Assembly (NCBI GenBank): GCA_945883495.1
Contig: CAMCXS010000007.1
Coordinates: 1-64,000, forward strand
Origin: Akkermansia muciniphila
GTDB taxonomy: Bacteria > Verrucomicrobiota > Verrucomicrobiia > Verrucomicrobiales > DEV007
Length of the DNA stretch: 64,000 bases
Reading direction: 5' to 3'
In this document: positions 30,151-38,351 of the stretch, one piece after another
Numbering within the stretch: the first letter of the stretch is position 1
How the letters are laid out: each line of letters starts with the position of its first letter
The notes under the pieces: generated by a model
Database searches by the model: none
What the model saw: only the letters and a program-made list of their open reading frames with translations
Told to the model about the DNA's origin: nothing
Made by a program: the position numbers and the translations under genes

Positions 30151-30510
30151 ATGGACCGGATTCGAGTAAAGCAGTTGCGGGTGACCGCGTATATTGGCGT
30201 CGGCGAGGACGAGAGACGCCGCGCGCAGTCGTTGGAGATCGATCTGGAACTGTTGCCGCTGCACGCCTGGAACAGTGACCTGGGGGATGAGGTGGGAAAC
30301 ACCATCGATTATTTCGTTGTCTCCGAGTGGGTTCGGGATTTGGCGGCGGTCCGGCCACGGCGGCTGATTGAGACTTTGGCGTTGGACATCGCGGACGGGC
30401 TGCTCAGCGGGTTCGCGGTGCGCGAGGTGGAAGTGACGGTGCGGAAGTTTATACTAAGCGATACCGGCTCCGTGGAAGTGGTGTTGCGGCGCAAGCAGGG
30501 GGCGGCATGA
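30151..30510 (+). CDS. folB: Dihydroneopterin aldolase FolB
   Basis: A 119-residue enzyme of the tetrahydropterin-fold family converting 7,8-dihydroneopterin to 6-hydroxymethyl-dihydropterin in folate synthesis. Recognisable positions are the N-terminal RIRVKQLRVTAYIGVGEDE, the central NTIDYFVVSEWV and RLIETLALDIADGLL, and the C-terminal REVEVTVRKFILSDTGSVEVVL. Its family usually has 115-125 residues. ATG 30151 was chosen over an upstream start. Its TGA overlaps the next ATG by four bases, coupling it to the sigma gene. Confidence 0.88.
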   Translation: MDRIRVKQLRVTAYIGVGEDERRRAQSLEIDLELLPLHAWNSDLGDEVGNTIDYFVVSEWVRDLAAVRPRRLIETLALDIADGLLSGFAVREVEVTVRKFILSDTGSVEVVLRRKQGAA

Positions 30511-31145
30511 CGGGGAAGAGCGCCACGGGGGGAATGGAGATCGCGGCGGACGAGGTGTTGGCGGCGCCGCGCAAGCCGGACGAGGACCGTGAACTGGTGG
30601 CGCTCGCTCAGGACGGAGATACCAAGGCGTTCGATGAGCTGGTGCGCAAACACAGCACAAAGCTCTACAGTTTGGTCTACAACATGACCTCGAATCACGA
30701 GGACACGAACGACCTGCTGCAGGACATCTTCGCGAAGGCGTACCGGAGTCTGAAGCGGTTTCAGGGGAAGTCGGCGTTTTACACCTGGATCTATTCGATC
30801 GCGGTGAACATGACGTTAAACTTCCTGAAGAAGCGGAACCGTCAGCGGAAGTTGAGCCTGGATGACGTGGATCAGAATATCCAGAACGATGCGGACTTTA
30901 TCGAGCAGACCTCGAAAACGGACCCTGTCAAAGAGGTCAATATTCTGGAACTGCAACAGAGATTGAACGCCGCCATGCAGACCTTGTCCGAAGATCATCG
31001 GGCGGTAGTGACAATGTTCGACATCATGGGGTTACCCCACAATCAGATCAGCGAGATTCTGGGCGTGTCGCCCGGGACTGTGCGTTCAAGGCTCTTTTAC
31101 GCCCATCGGCAGTTGCAGAATTATCTTGAAGAATTCCGGACGTGA
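30507..31145 (+). CDS. ECF sigma factor (RpoE-like)
   Basis: A 212-residue ECF sigma factor with region 2 (AFDELVRKHSTKLYSLVYNM, DTNDLLQDIFAKAYRSLKRF, YTWIYSIAVNMTLNFLKKR) and region 4 (LSEDHRAVVTMFDIMGLPHN, LGVSPGTVRSRLFYAHRQLQ). The overall layout resembles the SigE/RpoE type of cell-envelope stress factors. Its start overlaps folB and its stop overlaps the next start. Downstream are a small membrane protein and an HtrA-like protein, the classic arrangement of a sigma-E module, though the protease here looks inactive. Confidence 0.9.
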   Translation: MTGKSATGGMEIAADEVLAAPRKPDEDRELVALAQDGDTKAFDELVRKHSTKLYSLVYNMTSNHEDTNDLLQDIFAKAYRSLKRFQGKSAFYTWIYSIAVNMTLNFLKKRNRQRKLSLDDVDQNIQNDADFIEQTSKTDPVKEVNILELQQRLNAAMQTLSEDHRAVVTMFDIMGLPHNQISEILGVSPGTVRSRLFYAHRQLQNYLEEFRT

Positions 31146-31498
31146 AGAGGACCGAGCACGAACAAGCTGACGATTGGTCGGCCAAGTTGATCCGCCTGAA
31201 GCGGTATGAGACGCCCGGCGCTGATTACTTCGAGCGTTTTCTCGATGACTTCCGCGAGAGACAGCGGGCGGAGGCCCTAAGGCTTTCCGTGGGCACCTTA
31301 GCCATGGAGCGCTTGTTGACTTGGTGGGAAGGGGTTTCTGTCGCTGGGCGGCTGGCGTCAGCTTCCGCGTTGTGCGCACTGCCCGTCGCGGCTGTGCTTT
31401 TCTGGTTCCAATCAGCACATCTGAATGCCCCGGAGAGTGTTGCCATCCCCAAGAACATCCCCGCGTTGGCCGAGGTGAGTTTGGTTCGAGAGTTTTGA
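31142..31498 (+). CDS. Small single-pass membrane protein, possible anti-sigma factor
   Basis: A 118-residue protein without a domain I can name. The N-terminal about 62 residues are charged and soluble (WSAKLIRLKRYETPGADYFE). One hydrophobic helix follows (about 68-92, GRLASASALCALPVAAVLFW), then a short tail. The GTG start overlaps the sigma stop by four bases. Position and topology (cytoplasmic N terminus, one helix) match anti-sigma factors, but no zinc-binding motif (HxxxCxxC) is present, so this is inference. Confidence 0.65.
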   Translation: MKRTEHEQADDWSAKLIRLKRYETPGADYFERFLDDFRERQRAEALRLSVGTLAMERLLTWWEGVSVAGRLASASALCALPVAAVLFWFQSAHLNAPESVAIPKNIPALAEVSLVREF

Positions 31499-31509
31499 AT
31501 GTTCCCATC

Positions 31510-32499
31510 GTGAAGCTTTGGCTGGCCATCGTTGCGCTTTTGAGCTGGGCGGCCAATCCGGTGCTCGGAGAGGAGACGCTCTCTGATACTGGTGGGTCCC
31601 AAGCGGTGGCGGACACGGTTTTGCAGCGCGTTGCAGGCTCCGTTGCAAGAGCTTTCTGGGCCGGAGGTCCGGAGAGTGCTGATTTCACCCAGGCATTTTA
31701 CGTGGGCGAAGGGATCTTTCTTTCCGTGCGGCCGGGTGCCATGCTTTCCGAGGAAGTCCGCCTGCGGACCTCCCAGGGGGACCGCGAAGCGCGGGTGGTG
31801 TTGGTCGATCCGTCTTCAAACTTGGTCGTGCTGACCAGCGACTCTCGCCTAGATGAACCTTTGCAGCCGTTGGGCTTTGGTTCGAGCCGGGGTTTGTTTA
31901 TTGGGGATTCGATTTTTGCGCTGCGAGTCGTTCCTGTTTCTGGCGCGCCAGAGAGGACGGAAGTGGGAATTCTAATCGGTCGGGACCGCAAAGTGGAAGG
32001 CCGTATGCTGGAGGTGGCTTATCTGCGAGTCCGAGTCGAGGAGGGAGCTTCCGTCCAAGGGATGCCGATTTTCGACGATTCGGGCCGGGTGATTGGGCTC
32101 GATTTGGGGCGGGAGTTGGATCAGGGCGGCGCGGAGTTCCATGCGCTTCCGATCGAGGTGGCAGCCAAGCTCGTCTCTGATCTCAAAGTGTATGGGCGCC
32201 GCACGGACGCGTGGATCGGCTTGCGGTTCAATACCGGCACGACCACCGCGAAGGTCGTCGGGGTCCGGCCAGGTTCGCCAGGCGCCGCTTGTGGCGTTCA
32301 GCCCGGAGACGTGGTCATTCATTTGGCTGGTGCCCGGATCGACACCATCGAGGATCTCTCGGATAGCTGCTACACGCTGACACCGGGCCGGGCGGCGGAG
32401 ATTCATTTGCTCCGCGGCGTCGATCGGATTGAGTGCTCGTTGACGCCGCAAGTCATCTCGGCCAAGCCAGCCGATGTAGTGCCGGTGACCGCTCCCTGA
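31510..32499 (+). CDS. Secreted HtrA-like pseudoprotease with PDZ domain
   Basis: A 329-residue exported protein with a signal peptide (VKLWLAIVALLSWAANPVLG from a GTG start). Residues about 40-215 resemble a trypsin-like S1C fold, but the catalytic His region (normally TNAHVV) reads GEGIFLSVRPG, the Asp motif is VDPSSNLVVL with Asn in place of Asp, and the Ser motif GNSGGP is replaced by EEGASVQGMPIFDDSGRVIG. The triad is therefore incomplete. Residues about 225-315 are a PDZ domain (AKVVGVRPGSPGAACGVQPG). It lies 11 bases after the putative anti-sigma gene. A chaperone or sensor role replacing proteolysis is the likeliest reading. Confidence 0.75.
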   Translation: MKLWLAIVALLSWAANPVLGEETLSDTGGSQAVADTVLQRVAGSVARAFWAGGPESADFTQAFYVGEGIFLSVRPGAMLSEEVRLRTSQGDREARVVLVDPSSNLVVLTSDSRLDEPLQPLGFGSSRGLFIGDSIFALRVVPVSGAPERTEVGILIGRDRKVEGRMLEVAYLRVRVEEGASVQGMPIFDDSGRVIGLDLGRELDQGGAEFHALPIEVAAKLVSDLKVYGRRTDAWIGLRFNTGTTTAKVVGVRPGSPGAACGVQPGDVVIHLAGARIDTIEDLSDSCYTLTPGRAAEIHLLRGVDRIECSLTPQVISAKPADVVPVTAP

Positions 32500-32543
32500 A
32501 ACCGCCACTTGGCAAGTGGGGGAATCCTCCCTTAGCGTCCGGG

Positions 32544-33641
32544 ATGGGGAACCCCGAAATTCACTCGTCCAACTTGGAGGTGGTCGCCGCTTGGCGCGAT
32601 GAACTGGATCGCGTTGGCCGCAGGCTGGTCTTCACGAACGGCTGCTTCGATATCCTGCACGTCGGCCATGTCCGGTATTTGCGGGAAGCGCGTGCACTCG
32701 GGGACGCCTTGGTAGTGGGGTTGAATAGCGATGCCTCGGTGCGGGAGCTAAAGGGAAAGGGTCGGCCTATCAACAGCGAGGAAGACCGGGCCGAAGTTCT
32801 GGAAGCGTTGGAATGCGTCGATCGCGTTGTGATCTTCAACGAGCGTCGGGTCGATGGGTTGATCACGAAGATCCGTCCGCACCTGTACGCCAAAGGCGGC
32901 GATCACCGTCCCGATACCTTGCCGCCGGAAGAGCGCGAGGCGTTGCAGCGGGTTGGGGCGGAGGTGCGGATTCTCTCCTTGGTGCCGGGGAAGTCGACGA
33001 GTGCTACCTTGGTGAAGTTGAGTTCGGATGGCAACCCGGGGACTCGGCGTCCGCGCCTCGCGGTGTTGGGCTCTGGTAAAGGCTCAAACTTCCGGGCGAT
33101 GCTCAAGGCGATCCGGGAGGGGCGGCTCCACGCGGAGATCGCGGTGGTGATCAGCGACGTTCCTGGAGCGGGGATCCTCGATTTGGCCCGGGAAGCGGGA
33201 ATCCCGCATTTGGTGGTCGACTGCGGAAAGAGGCGGGCGTGGATCGACGCGGCAGGGTCAAAGGACTTGATCGACCGGATTCGGGCGTCTGGTGCTGACT
33301 TGGTGGTTTTGGCGGGTTTTATGAGGATTTTGGAGGAACCGGTCTTGGGCGCGTTTCCGGAACGGATTTTGAATCTGCATCCATCCCTGCTGCCGAAGTA
33401 TCCGGGCAAAGACGCGTGGATTCAGGCATTGGAGGCCGGGGAAAAAGAAGCGGGCTGCACGGTGCATTTGGTGACCGCCGAGGTGGATGCGGGGCCGATT
33501 CTCAAGCAGGCGCGCGTGGCGGTGGAGCCCGGAGACACGGCGGAAGCGCTGTATGCGCGCATCCAGGAGCAGGAGCACCGCTTGCTGCCCGAGGTCATCG
33601 AAGAATACAGCGCGAAGCTGCTCCAGGGCTTGCAACCCTGA
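32544..33641 (+). CDS. Fusion: heptose-1-phosphate adenylyltransferase (RfaE2) + PurN
   Basis: A 365-residue two-domain protein. Residues about 1-160 are RfaE2 (HldE C-terminal half): the nucleotidyltransferase motif FTNGCFDILHVGHVRYLREA, VVGLNSDASVRELKG, GRPINSEEDRAEVL and AKGGDH. It makes ADP-heptose for lipopolysaccharide. Residues about 170-365 are PurN: LGSGKGSNFRAML, LNLHPSLLPKYPG, HLVTAEVDAGPIL, the formyltransfer step of purine synthesis, with the catalytic Asn/His/Asp pattern in place. The linker (SSDGNPGTRRPR) is short and hydrophilic. ATG 32544 gives a full RfaE2 N terminus. I know RfaE2 and PurN only as separate proteins or other fusions, so this combination is unusual. Confidence 0.92.
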   Translation: MGNPEIHSSNLEVVAAWRDELDRVGRRLVFTNGCFDILHVGHVRYLREARALGDALVVGLNSDASVRELKGKGRPINSEEDRAEVLEALECVDRVVIFNERRVDGLITKIRPHLYAKGGDHRPDTLPPEEREALQRVGAEVRILSLVPGKSTSATLVKLSSDGNPGTRRPRLAVLGSGKGSNFRAMLKAIREGRLHAEIAVVISDVPGAGILDLAREAGIPHLVVDCGKRRAWIDAAGSKDLIDRIRASGADLVVLAGFMRILEEPVLGAFPERILNLHPSLLPKYPGKDAWIQALEAGEKEAGCTVHLVTAEVDAGPILKQARVAVEPGDTAEALYARIQEQEHRLLPEVIEEYSAKLLQGLQP

Positions 33642-33675
33642 CAAACGTACGCTTCCCTGCTGTTCGAAACGGGCC

Positions 33676-35685
33676 ATGCAGGGACTCAACGGACTCAACG
33701 AACCCCAGCGGGCGGCAGCCCGCCAGACGGAAGGCCCAGTCTTGATCCTGGCGGGGGCGGGCACCGGCAAGACGCGGGTCATCACGACCCGGATCGCCTA
33801 CATGATCGCCAACGGGATCCGCGCGGAGAACATTCTCGCGGTCACGTTCACGAATAAGGCGGCCTCGGAAATGCGCGAACGCGTGGGGCACATGATCAGC
33901 GCGGAGAACGCAAAGAAGGTCACCGTTTCCACCTTCCACTCCCTCTGCGTCAAGATTTTGCGGCAGAACATTGACCGGTTGGGCTACAAGAAGACCTTCG
34001 GGATCTACTCCGGAGCGGATCAGCTCGGTTTGGTCCGCAAACTGGTGGTGAAGCGCGGCGGCAAAAACGCGGAAATCGATCCCAAAGTGGCGCTTTCGAT
34101 GATCGGGAACGCCAAGAGCCGCGGGTTGCCGCTGGAGTCGATCAACCACGCGTTCGGGGCCGAAATCGCCCAAGCGTATCAGCAGGAACTCAAGCTGATG
34201 AACTCGGTGGATTTCGATGACTTGCTGATCCTCGCGGTCAAGCTGCTCCGAGAACACGAGGACGTGGCCGAAGCTTGGCAGCGTCGCTTCCCATACATCA
34301 TGGTGGACGAGTTCCAGGACACCAACGGCCTGCAAATGTCGTTGCTCCGCTCCCTGGCCGGGACCAATCAGAACGTGTGCGTGGTGGGGGACGACGATCA
34401 GTCGATCTACGGTTGGCGCGGCGCGGAGATTTCCAATATTCTGGACTTCGAGAGCTTCTTCGCGGATCCGCTGGTGGTGAAGCTGGAGGAGAATTACCGG
34501 TGTCCCATGCCAGTCCTCCACTTGGCGAACAGCATCATCAAACTGAACAAAGGCCGCCGGGAAAAGACGTTGTGGAGCGCCAAGGAGAGCAGTGAACTCG
34601 TGCGCCTCATGGGCATGCCCAGCGCCGAGGAGGAGGCGGAGATGATCGTCAGCGAAATGCTCTCCACGAAGCGCACCGAGCAGCGTGAGTGGGAAGACTT
34701 CGCGATTCTCTTCCGGATGAACGCCCAATCGCGTCCGCTGGAGCAGACGATGCGGGAACACCAAGTGCCATATCGCGTGGTCGGTGGGATGAGCTTCTTC
34801 GACCGGCGTGAGATCAAGGACATCATCTCCTACCTTCAGGTGCTGGTGAATCCATCTGACGATGTCAACCTGCTGCGGATCATCAACAATCCTCCGCGCG
34901 GGATTGGTGACGGGCTGATCGAGTCCGCCACGGACTTCAGTTCGGATCACGGCATCAGCGTTTGGGAAGCGATCCGGCGGGAGGATTTCTTGGCGTCACG
35001 TTCCACCAAAGCGCAGAATGCCTTGGCGGAATTCGTCGAGATCATGGAACGTTTCGGCGAGGTGGCGCGCACCGCGTCCGCGGACTACGCGAGCATGACG
35101 GGCAATCTCCTTACCGAGATCGAGTATTTCGATTACCTGAGGCGAACCTGCAAAACCCCGGCGGAAGCGGACATGCGGGAGCAAAACGCCCGAGAGTTCA
35201 TCGATAGCTTGTTTGCGCATCGAGCCCGCTCATCGAAAAAGGCGAAAGGGCTCCAGCATTTCCTCGACGAGATCGCGTTGGTGTCTGACCGGGACGACGA
35301 TGACATCAGCAAGAAGAAGGGCGTCTGCTTGATTACGCTGCACGCAGCCAAGGGGCTGGAGTTTCCGATCGTGTATCTCGTGGGGCTAGAAGAGGGCATT
35401 TTGCCGCACAGCCGCTCGGTGCAGGAAGGGACTCGGGATGAGGAGCGCCGGCTGCTCTATGTAGGCATTACGCGGGCCATGAAGTCGTTGACCATGACGT
35501 ATTGTCATAGCCGCAAGAAGTATGGGGAAAAGCAGCCTTGCCAGCCGAGTACGTTTATTAAGGAATTAGATCGCGAGTGGCTTCAGGAAATACTCTACGA
35601 CGATCACATGAATAAGCCTCCGACTGAGGAATCGGCCGCGAGTTTTTTTGAGCAAATGAGGGCGATGCTTGCCGCGAAATCGTGA
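33676..35685 (+). CDS. UvrD/Rep-family superfamily 1 DNA helicase
   Basis: A 669-residue 3'-5' DNA helicase. Motif I is LAGAGTGKTR (residues 25-34), Ia is TFTNKAASEMRER, motif II is VDEFQDTN (Asp211-Glu212), motif III GDDDQSIYGWRGA, IV NYRCPMPVLHLANSII, V LHAAKGLEFPIVYLVGLEEG and VI EERRLLYVGITRA. It unwinds DNA during repair or replication restart; UvrD, PcrA and Rep cannot be separated reliably from sequence alone, but length is close to Rep/PcrA. It is the last gene of the plus-strand run, 34 bases after the fusion gene. Confidence 0.93.
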   Translation: MQGLNGLNEPQRAAARQTEGPVLILAGAGTGKTRVITTRIAYMIANGIRAENILAVTFTNKAASEMRERVGHMISAENAKKVTVSTFHSLCVKILRQNIDRLGYKKTFGIYSGADQLGLVRKLVVKRGGKNAEIDPKVALSMIGNAKSRGLPLESINHAFGAEIAQAYQQELKLMNSVDFDDLLILAVKLLREHEDVAEAWQRRFPYIMVDEFQDTNGLQMSLLRSLAGTNQNVCVVGDDDQSIYGWRGAEISNILDFESFFADPLVVKLEENYRCPMPVLHLANSIIKLNKGRREKTLWSAKESSELVRLMGMPSAEEEAEMIVSEMLSTKRTEQREWEDFAILFRMNAQSRPLEQTMREHQVPYRVVGGMSFFDRREIKDIISYLQVLVNPSDDVNLLRIINNPPRGIGDGLIESATDFSSDHGISVWEAIRREDFLASRSTKAQNALAEFVEIMERFGEVARTASADYASMTGNLLTEIEYFDYLRRTCKTPAEADMREQNAREFIDSLFAHRARSSKKAKGLQHFLDEIALVSDRDDDDISKKKGVCLITLHAAKGLEFPIVYLVGLEEGILPHSRSVQEGTRDEERRLLYVGITRAMKSLTMTYCHSRKKYGEKQPCQPSTFIKELDREWLQEILYDDHMNKPPTEESAASFFEQMRAMLAAKS

Positions 35686-35696
35686 GCCCACGGGCT

Positions 35697-35725
35697 GGTG
35701 ACAAGTTCGTCACCCGAGATTTTTG
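35697..35725 (+). terminator. Terminator-like hairpin after the helicase gene
   Basis: GGTGAC and GTCACC form a 6-bp stem with a 6-base loop, followed by CCGAGATTTTT. It lies 12 bases past the stop of the helicase gene and is a plausible intrinsic terminator. Confidence 0.55.
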
Positions 35726-35758
35726 AATAAATCTTGCTACCAGTTGAAGGCTACGTGT

Positions 35759-35800
35759 AGAGATCAGGCGGGAGGGTTGGATTCCCGTAATCTCTGGAGG
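35759..35800 (+). promoter_or_regulatory. Structured leader hairpin ending at the ribosome site
   Basis: Two nested stems, AGAGAT/ATCTCT (35759-35764 with 35790-35795) and CGGGA/TCCCG (35769-35773 with 35783-35787), enclose the loop GGGTTGGAT. The outer stem ends immediately before the ribosome-binding site GGAGG (35796-35800), four bases from the ATG. The layout suggests post-transcriptional control. It does not match a riboswitch class I can name. Confidence 0.55.
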
Positions 35801-35804
35801 TCGC

Positions 35805-36245
35805 ATGAGCAGCCGGATGCTTGCCTTATCGAACTGGGTTTGGGTCTTGGTCCTTGGGCCGCTGGGAATTGTTTTGGTGCCGCCGGCTTGGGCCGAGGAC
35901 GCTGCGCTGAAAGCAACGGTCGTCGCGGGCGGGGGAGAGGCCGTTCGCACCGTGCCGGAGAACCTGGAGCTAGCGCTCACTGGCTCTTGGCCCACCGCGC
36001 GAGTGATCGATCTGCGGCTGATGGGCACAGGGGCTGGTTTTGTGATTTCGCTTCCTGATCCGCCTATCGCATTGGAGGCGGTGATGACTCGGGCCGACAA
36101 GGATATTTTGCTCGATTACATCCTCACCATCGGAAAGTCCGAGATTTGCGGCTGTCTACGCGTTCCGCCGGGTGATCTGGGGAAGCCGCTGACCGTGGCG
36201 CGTCTCTACACGTATCAAATTGACATGACGCTGACGAAGCGTTGA
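35805..36245 (+). CDS. Small secreted protein of unknown function
   Basis: A 146-residue protein with a signal peptide (WVWVLVLGPLGIVLVPPAWA, likely cut after AWA). The mature part, about 115 residues, is rich in beta-like segments (DLRLMGTGAGFVISLP, ARLYTYQIDMTLTKR) and contains a CGC motif (EICGCLRV) around residue 118 that could bind metal or form a disulphide. No family is recognised. A strong ribosome site follows a leader hairpin. It converges on the ExbB/ExbD operon's last gene, 12 bases away. Confidence 0.75.
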   Translation: MSSRMLALSNWVWVLVLGPLGIVLVPPAWAEDAALKATVVAGGGEAVRTVPENLELALTGSWPTARVIDLRLMGTGAGFVISLPDPPIALEAVMTRADKDILLDYILTIGKSEICGCLRVPPGDLGKPLTVARLYTYQIDMTLTKR

Positions 36246-36257
36246 TGGAAGTCGAGT

Positions 36258-36806
36258 TCAGGGCTTCGCTGGCGGGAAGAACTTCTTCCAATCGAGAGCG
36301 GGGATTCCATCGACGACTTCGACTTCTGGCACGGCGGGCGTTGGTAGCGCGGCGGGCTTGGGAGTTTCCGGTGCGGGTGACACTCGCGCGGCGAGAGACG
36401 GCGTCACGACGGCCTTGGTTGGAGGTGGCGCGTTATTCAAAATCTCAACCTGGTCGGGGGAAAGCAGTTTCATCTGGGGCGCTCCCCGGAACAGATCGAT
36501 TTTGCCGCGAACCCGCACGCGCTTGCCTTTGTAGGCTTCCGAGGGCGGAGTATCGCCGAAAGCCGCGACCTGCTGGGCGAAGGTCACGCAAATGAAATTC
36601 GTGTCCATGAACTCAAGAAAGTGGATGCCGCTGGCGTTGATCCTGGTGGAGTGGACGGTCCCTTCAACGAAGACCTCCTTGCCTTCGCTGGTCAAAAGTT
36701 GGTCTGTGGCGGTCACTGGAACCGGCGTTTCTGCCTGGGCGTGGCTGCCTGAGCCGATGATGAACGCAAAGAGCGCGAAAAAGAGTGGAGGGAGCCTGGT
36801 CTTCAT
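36258..36806 (-). CDS. Secreted OB-fold protein
   Basis: A 182-residue protein with a signal peptide (PPLFFALFAFIIGSGSHAQA). Residues about 35-110 have the strand pattern of an OB fold (GKEVFVEGTVHSTRINASGI, GKRVRVRGKIDLFRGAPQM, LLSPDQVEIL), followed by a Pro/Ala-rich linker and a conserved-looking tail (IPALDWKKFFPPAKP). OB folds bind nucleic acids, oligosaccharides or proteins; here the periplasmic location makes the last two likelier. Last gene of the ExbB/ExbD operon; its ATG overlaps the vWA gene stop by four bases, which fixed the start choice. Confidence 0.78.
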   Translation of the reverse strand: MKTRLPPLFFALFAFIIGSGSHAQAETPVPVTATDQLLTSEGKEVFVEGTVHSTRINASGIHFLEFMDTNFICVTFAQQVAAFGDTPPSEAYKGKRVRVRGKIDLFRGAPQMKLLSPDQVEILNNAPPPTKAVVTPSLAARVSPAPETPKPAALPTPAVPEVEVVDGIPALDWKKFFPPAKP

Positions 36807-37867
36807 CGCTTGATTGACTTGAATTCGCCACGGAAGCGGTTGGCGATGCGTTTCCATTCACCCTCGTCCTCCGGCTTGCTCTCAAAGGCGATGAAGTGGA
36901 GCACGGCCGGGCGGGGCAAGGTCGATTGCATCTGATCGATTGATCTGCGGATTTCGTCGTAAGGGATGTTGGAGATCGTGCCACCGGGCGACCACTGGAA
37001 GCTGCCGTCGGAGATGATCCAAATGACATCTGGCGCCATCTTGAACCCGGCTTCGAGCACTCCGACTAAGCCACGCTCGTTGCGCACTACCCCGCGGGAG
37101 GCGGAAGACATGGAGCCGCTGGTGACCCACTCGGTTTGGACCCAGGACTCGGCTGTTTCCTTGTTCTTGGTGGTGGCGACGGTGAGATCCGCGGACAGTG
37201 ATTTGTAGTTCTGAGTGAATTGGATGATGGAAAAGCGGGTATCGACCGGCAGTCCTTTGATCAGTTTGATGGTTTCTTGCTGAATCGTTTCGAGTGGGAC
37301 GCCTGCGCTGGAAGCCTTGTTGACCACGGAACTGGATACGTCGAAGAGCAGGAGGATGCGGCTGCCTTCGGAGCGAATTCCCATAAAGTTCATTCCGTTG
37401 CCGCTCCCGCCGCCGCCGAGGAGGCCGTTGCCCAGGCCGCGGCCGATCCCGGCTGAGCCGACCAAGCTGGAGATCTGATCGCTGACGAGGGCGCTGGGGT
37501 CCAGAGGTAGCATCTGATCGAGATTCACCTGAGGCAGATCCGGCAACGCGAACTCGGTGGGGATGGTGCTGACGAGCTTCTGCGTGAAGGTGGGCTTGGG
37601 CCGGCTGGCTTCATGCTTGGCCACGTTCATCTGATGCTGCGGAGTTTTCGGCGGGATGCGGATCTCCTTGGGCGGCACTTCAAAGACCGCCTCGGGCACC
37701 CGATAGTATTTGACCAGCGCGATGGTGCCTAGCACTACGCCCGAGCAGGCAACGACGATGACTGCTCCCACCAGAGTAGAGGCGAGCAATCCGAGGGCTT
37801 GACGCCGCTCCTTCGCCTCAACGGCGCGGCGACTGCGGTGATCTGCGGCTTGAATGCGGAGGGACAT
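36803..37867 (-). CDS. Membrane-anchored von Willebrand A protein in TonB position
   Basis: A 354-residue protein. A short charged cytoplasmic N terminus is followed by one transmembrane helix (about 25-52). Residues about 60-110 are a Pro/Lys-rich stretch like the periplasmic spacer of TonB (VPPKEIRIPPKTPQ), then a Gly-rich hinge (RGLGNGLLGGGGSGNG). Residues about 168-354 form a von Willebrand A domain: MIDAS start DVSSS at 176-180 (Asp-x-Ser-x-Ser) and WIISDGS downstream. This is a TonB-like build with a vWA domain in place of the TonB C-terminal domain. It follows two exbD genes (5-base gap to the nearer) and its stop overlaps the OB-fold gene's ATG. It should bind a ligand through metal. 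Confidence 0.85.
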   Translation of the reverse strand: MSLRIQAADHRSRRAVEAKERRQALGLLASTLVGAVIVVACSGVVLGTIALVKYYRVPEAVFEVPPKEIRIPPKTPQHQMNVAKHEASRPKPTFTQKLVSTIPTEFALPDLPQVNLDQMLPLDPSALVSDQISSLVGSAGIGRGLGNGLLGGGGSGNGMNFMGIRSEGSRILLLFDVSSSVVNKASSAGVPLETIQQETIKLIKGLPVDTRFSIIQFTQNYKSLSADLTVATTKNKETAESWVQTEWVTSGSMSSASRGVVRNERGLVGVLEAGFKMAPDVIWIISDGSFQWSPGGTISNIPYDEIRRSIDQMQSTLPRPAVLHFIAFESKPEDEGEWKRIANRFRGEFKSIKR

Positions 37868-37872
37868 CGGAT

Positions 37873-38334
37873 TCAGAAATCGTCGGATGAGCCAGTCGCG
37901 GCGGCGGTATCAAATGTGACGCCCCGGATTTTGGCCACGGCACAGGTGTTGAGGACGTCTACGACTCGTTGGTGTCCGACCGCTGCGTCGGGCACCAGAG
38001 TGACCAACGCCTTGGTCCGGTTTGCCTCTGAGGATTCGCGGAATCGGGTTAAGGTTTTCTCCAATTCGCGCAGTTTACGGTCTCCCGGTGCGCCGAGCGG
38101 AAGTTCGTTCAGGATGACCGATCCGTCGGCGGCAATGATGATGCGCTGCTCGTCCGGCATTTCAATCGTTTCGCTCTGTTCAACTTTACCCGGTAATCCA
38201 ATCTGAATATCGCTCTCCTCCTTCACTGGTTTCGCGGAGACCATGAAGAACACGAGCAGGAGGAACACCATGTCGATCATGGGGCCCATCTGCATTTCGA
38301 CTTCCTCGTGTTCTCGCTTGCGGCGGCGGGGCAT
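37873..38334 (-). CDS. exbD: ExbD/TolR-family protein, second copy
   Basis: A 153-residue biopolymer transport protein. The basic N terminus (MPRRRKREHEEVEM) precedes one membrane helix (PMIDMVFLLLVFFMVSA) with Asp21, the residue thought to carry protons in ExbD and TolR. The periplasmic part has the usual strands (IIIAADGSVILNELPLG, ALVTLVPDAAVGHQRVVDVL, GVTFDTAAATGSS). It lies between the first exbD copy and the vWA gene, with small gaps of 17 and 5 bases. Two unequal ExbD copies suggest hetero-oligomer pairing with one ExbB. Confidence 0.92.
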   Translation of the reverse strand: MPRRRKREHEEVEMQMGPMIDMVFLLLVFFMVSAKPVKEESDIQIGLPGKVEQSETIEMPDEQRIIIAADGSVILNELPLGAPGDRKLRELEKTLTRFRESSEANRTKALVTLVPDAAVGHQRVVDVLNTCAVAKIRGVTFDTAAATGSSDDF

Positions 38335-38351
38335 GGATGAAGTGGATTGAA

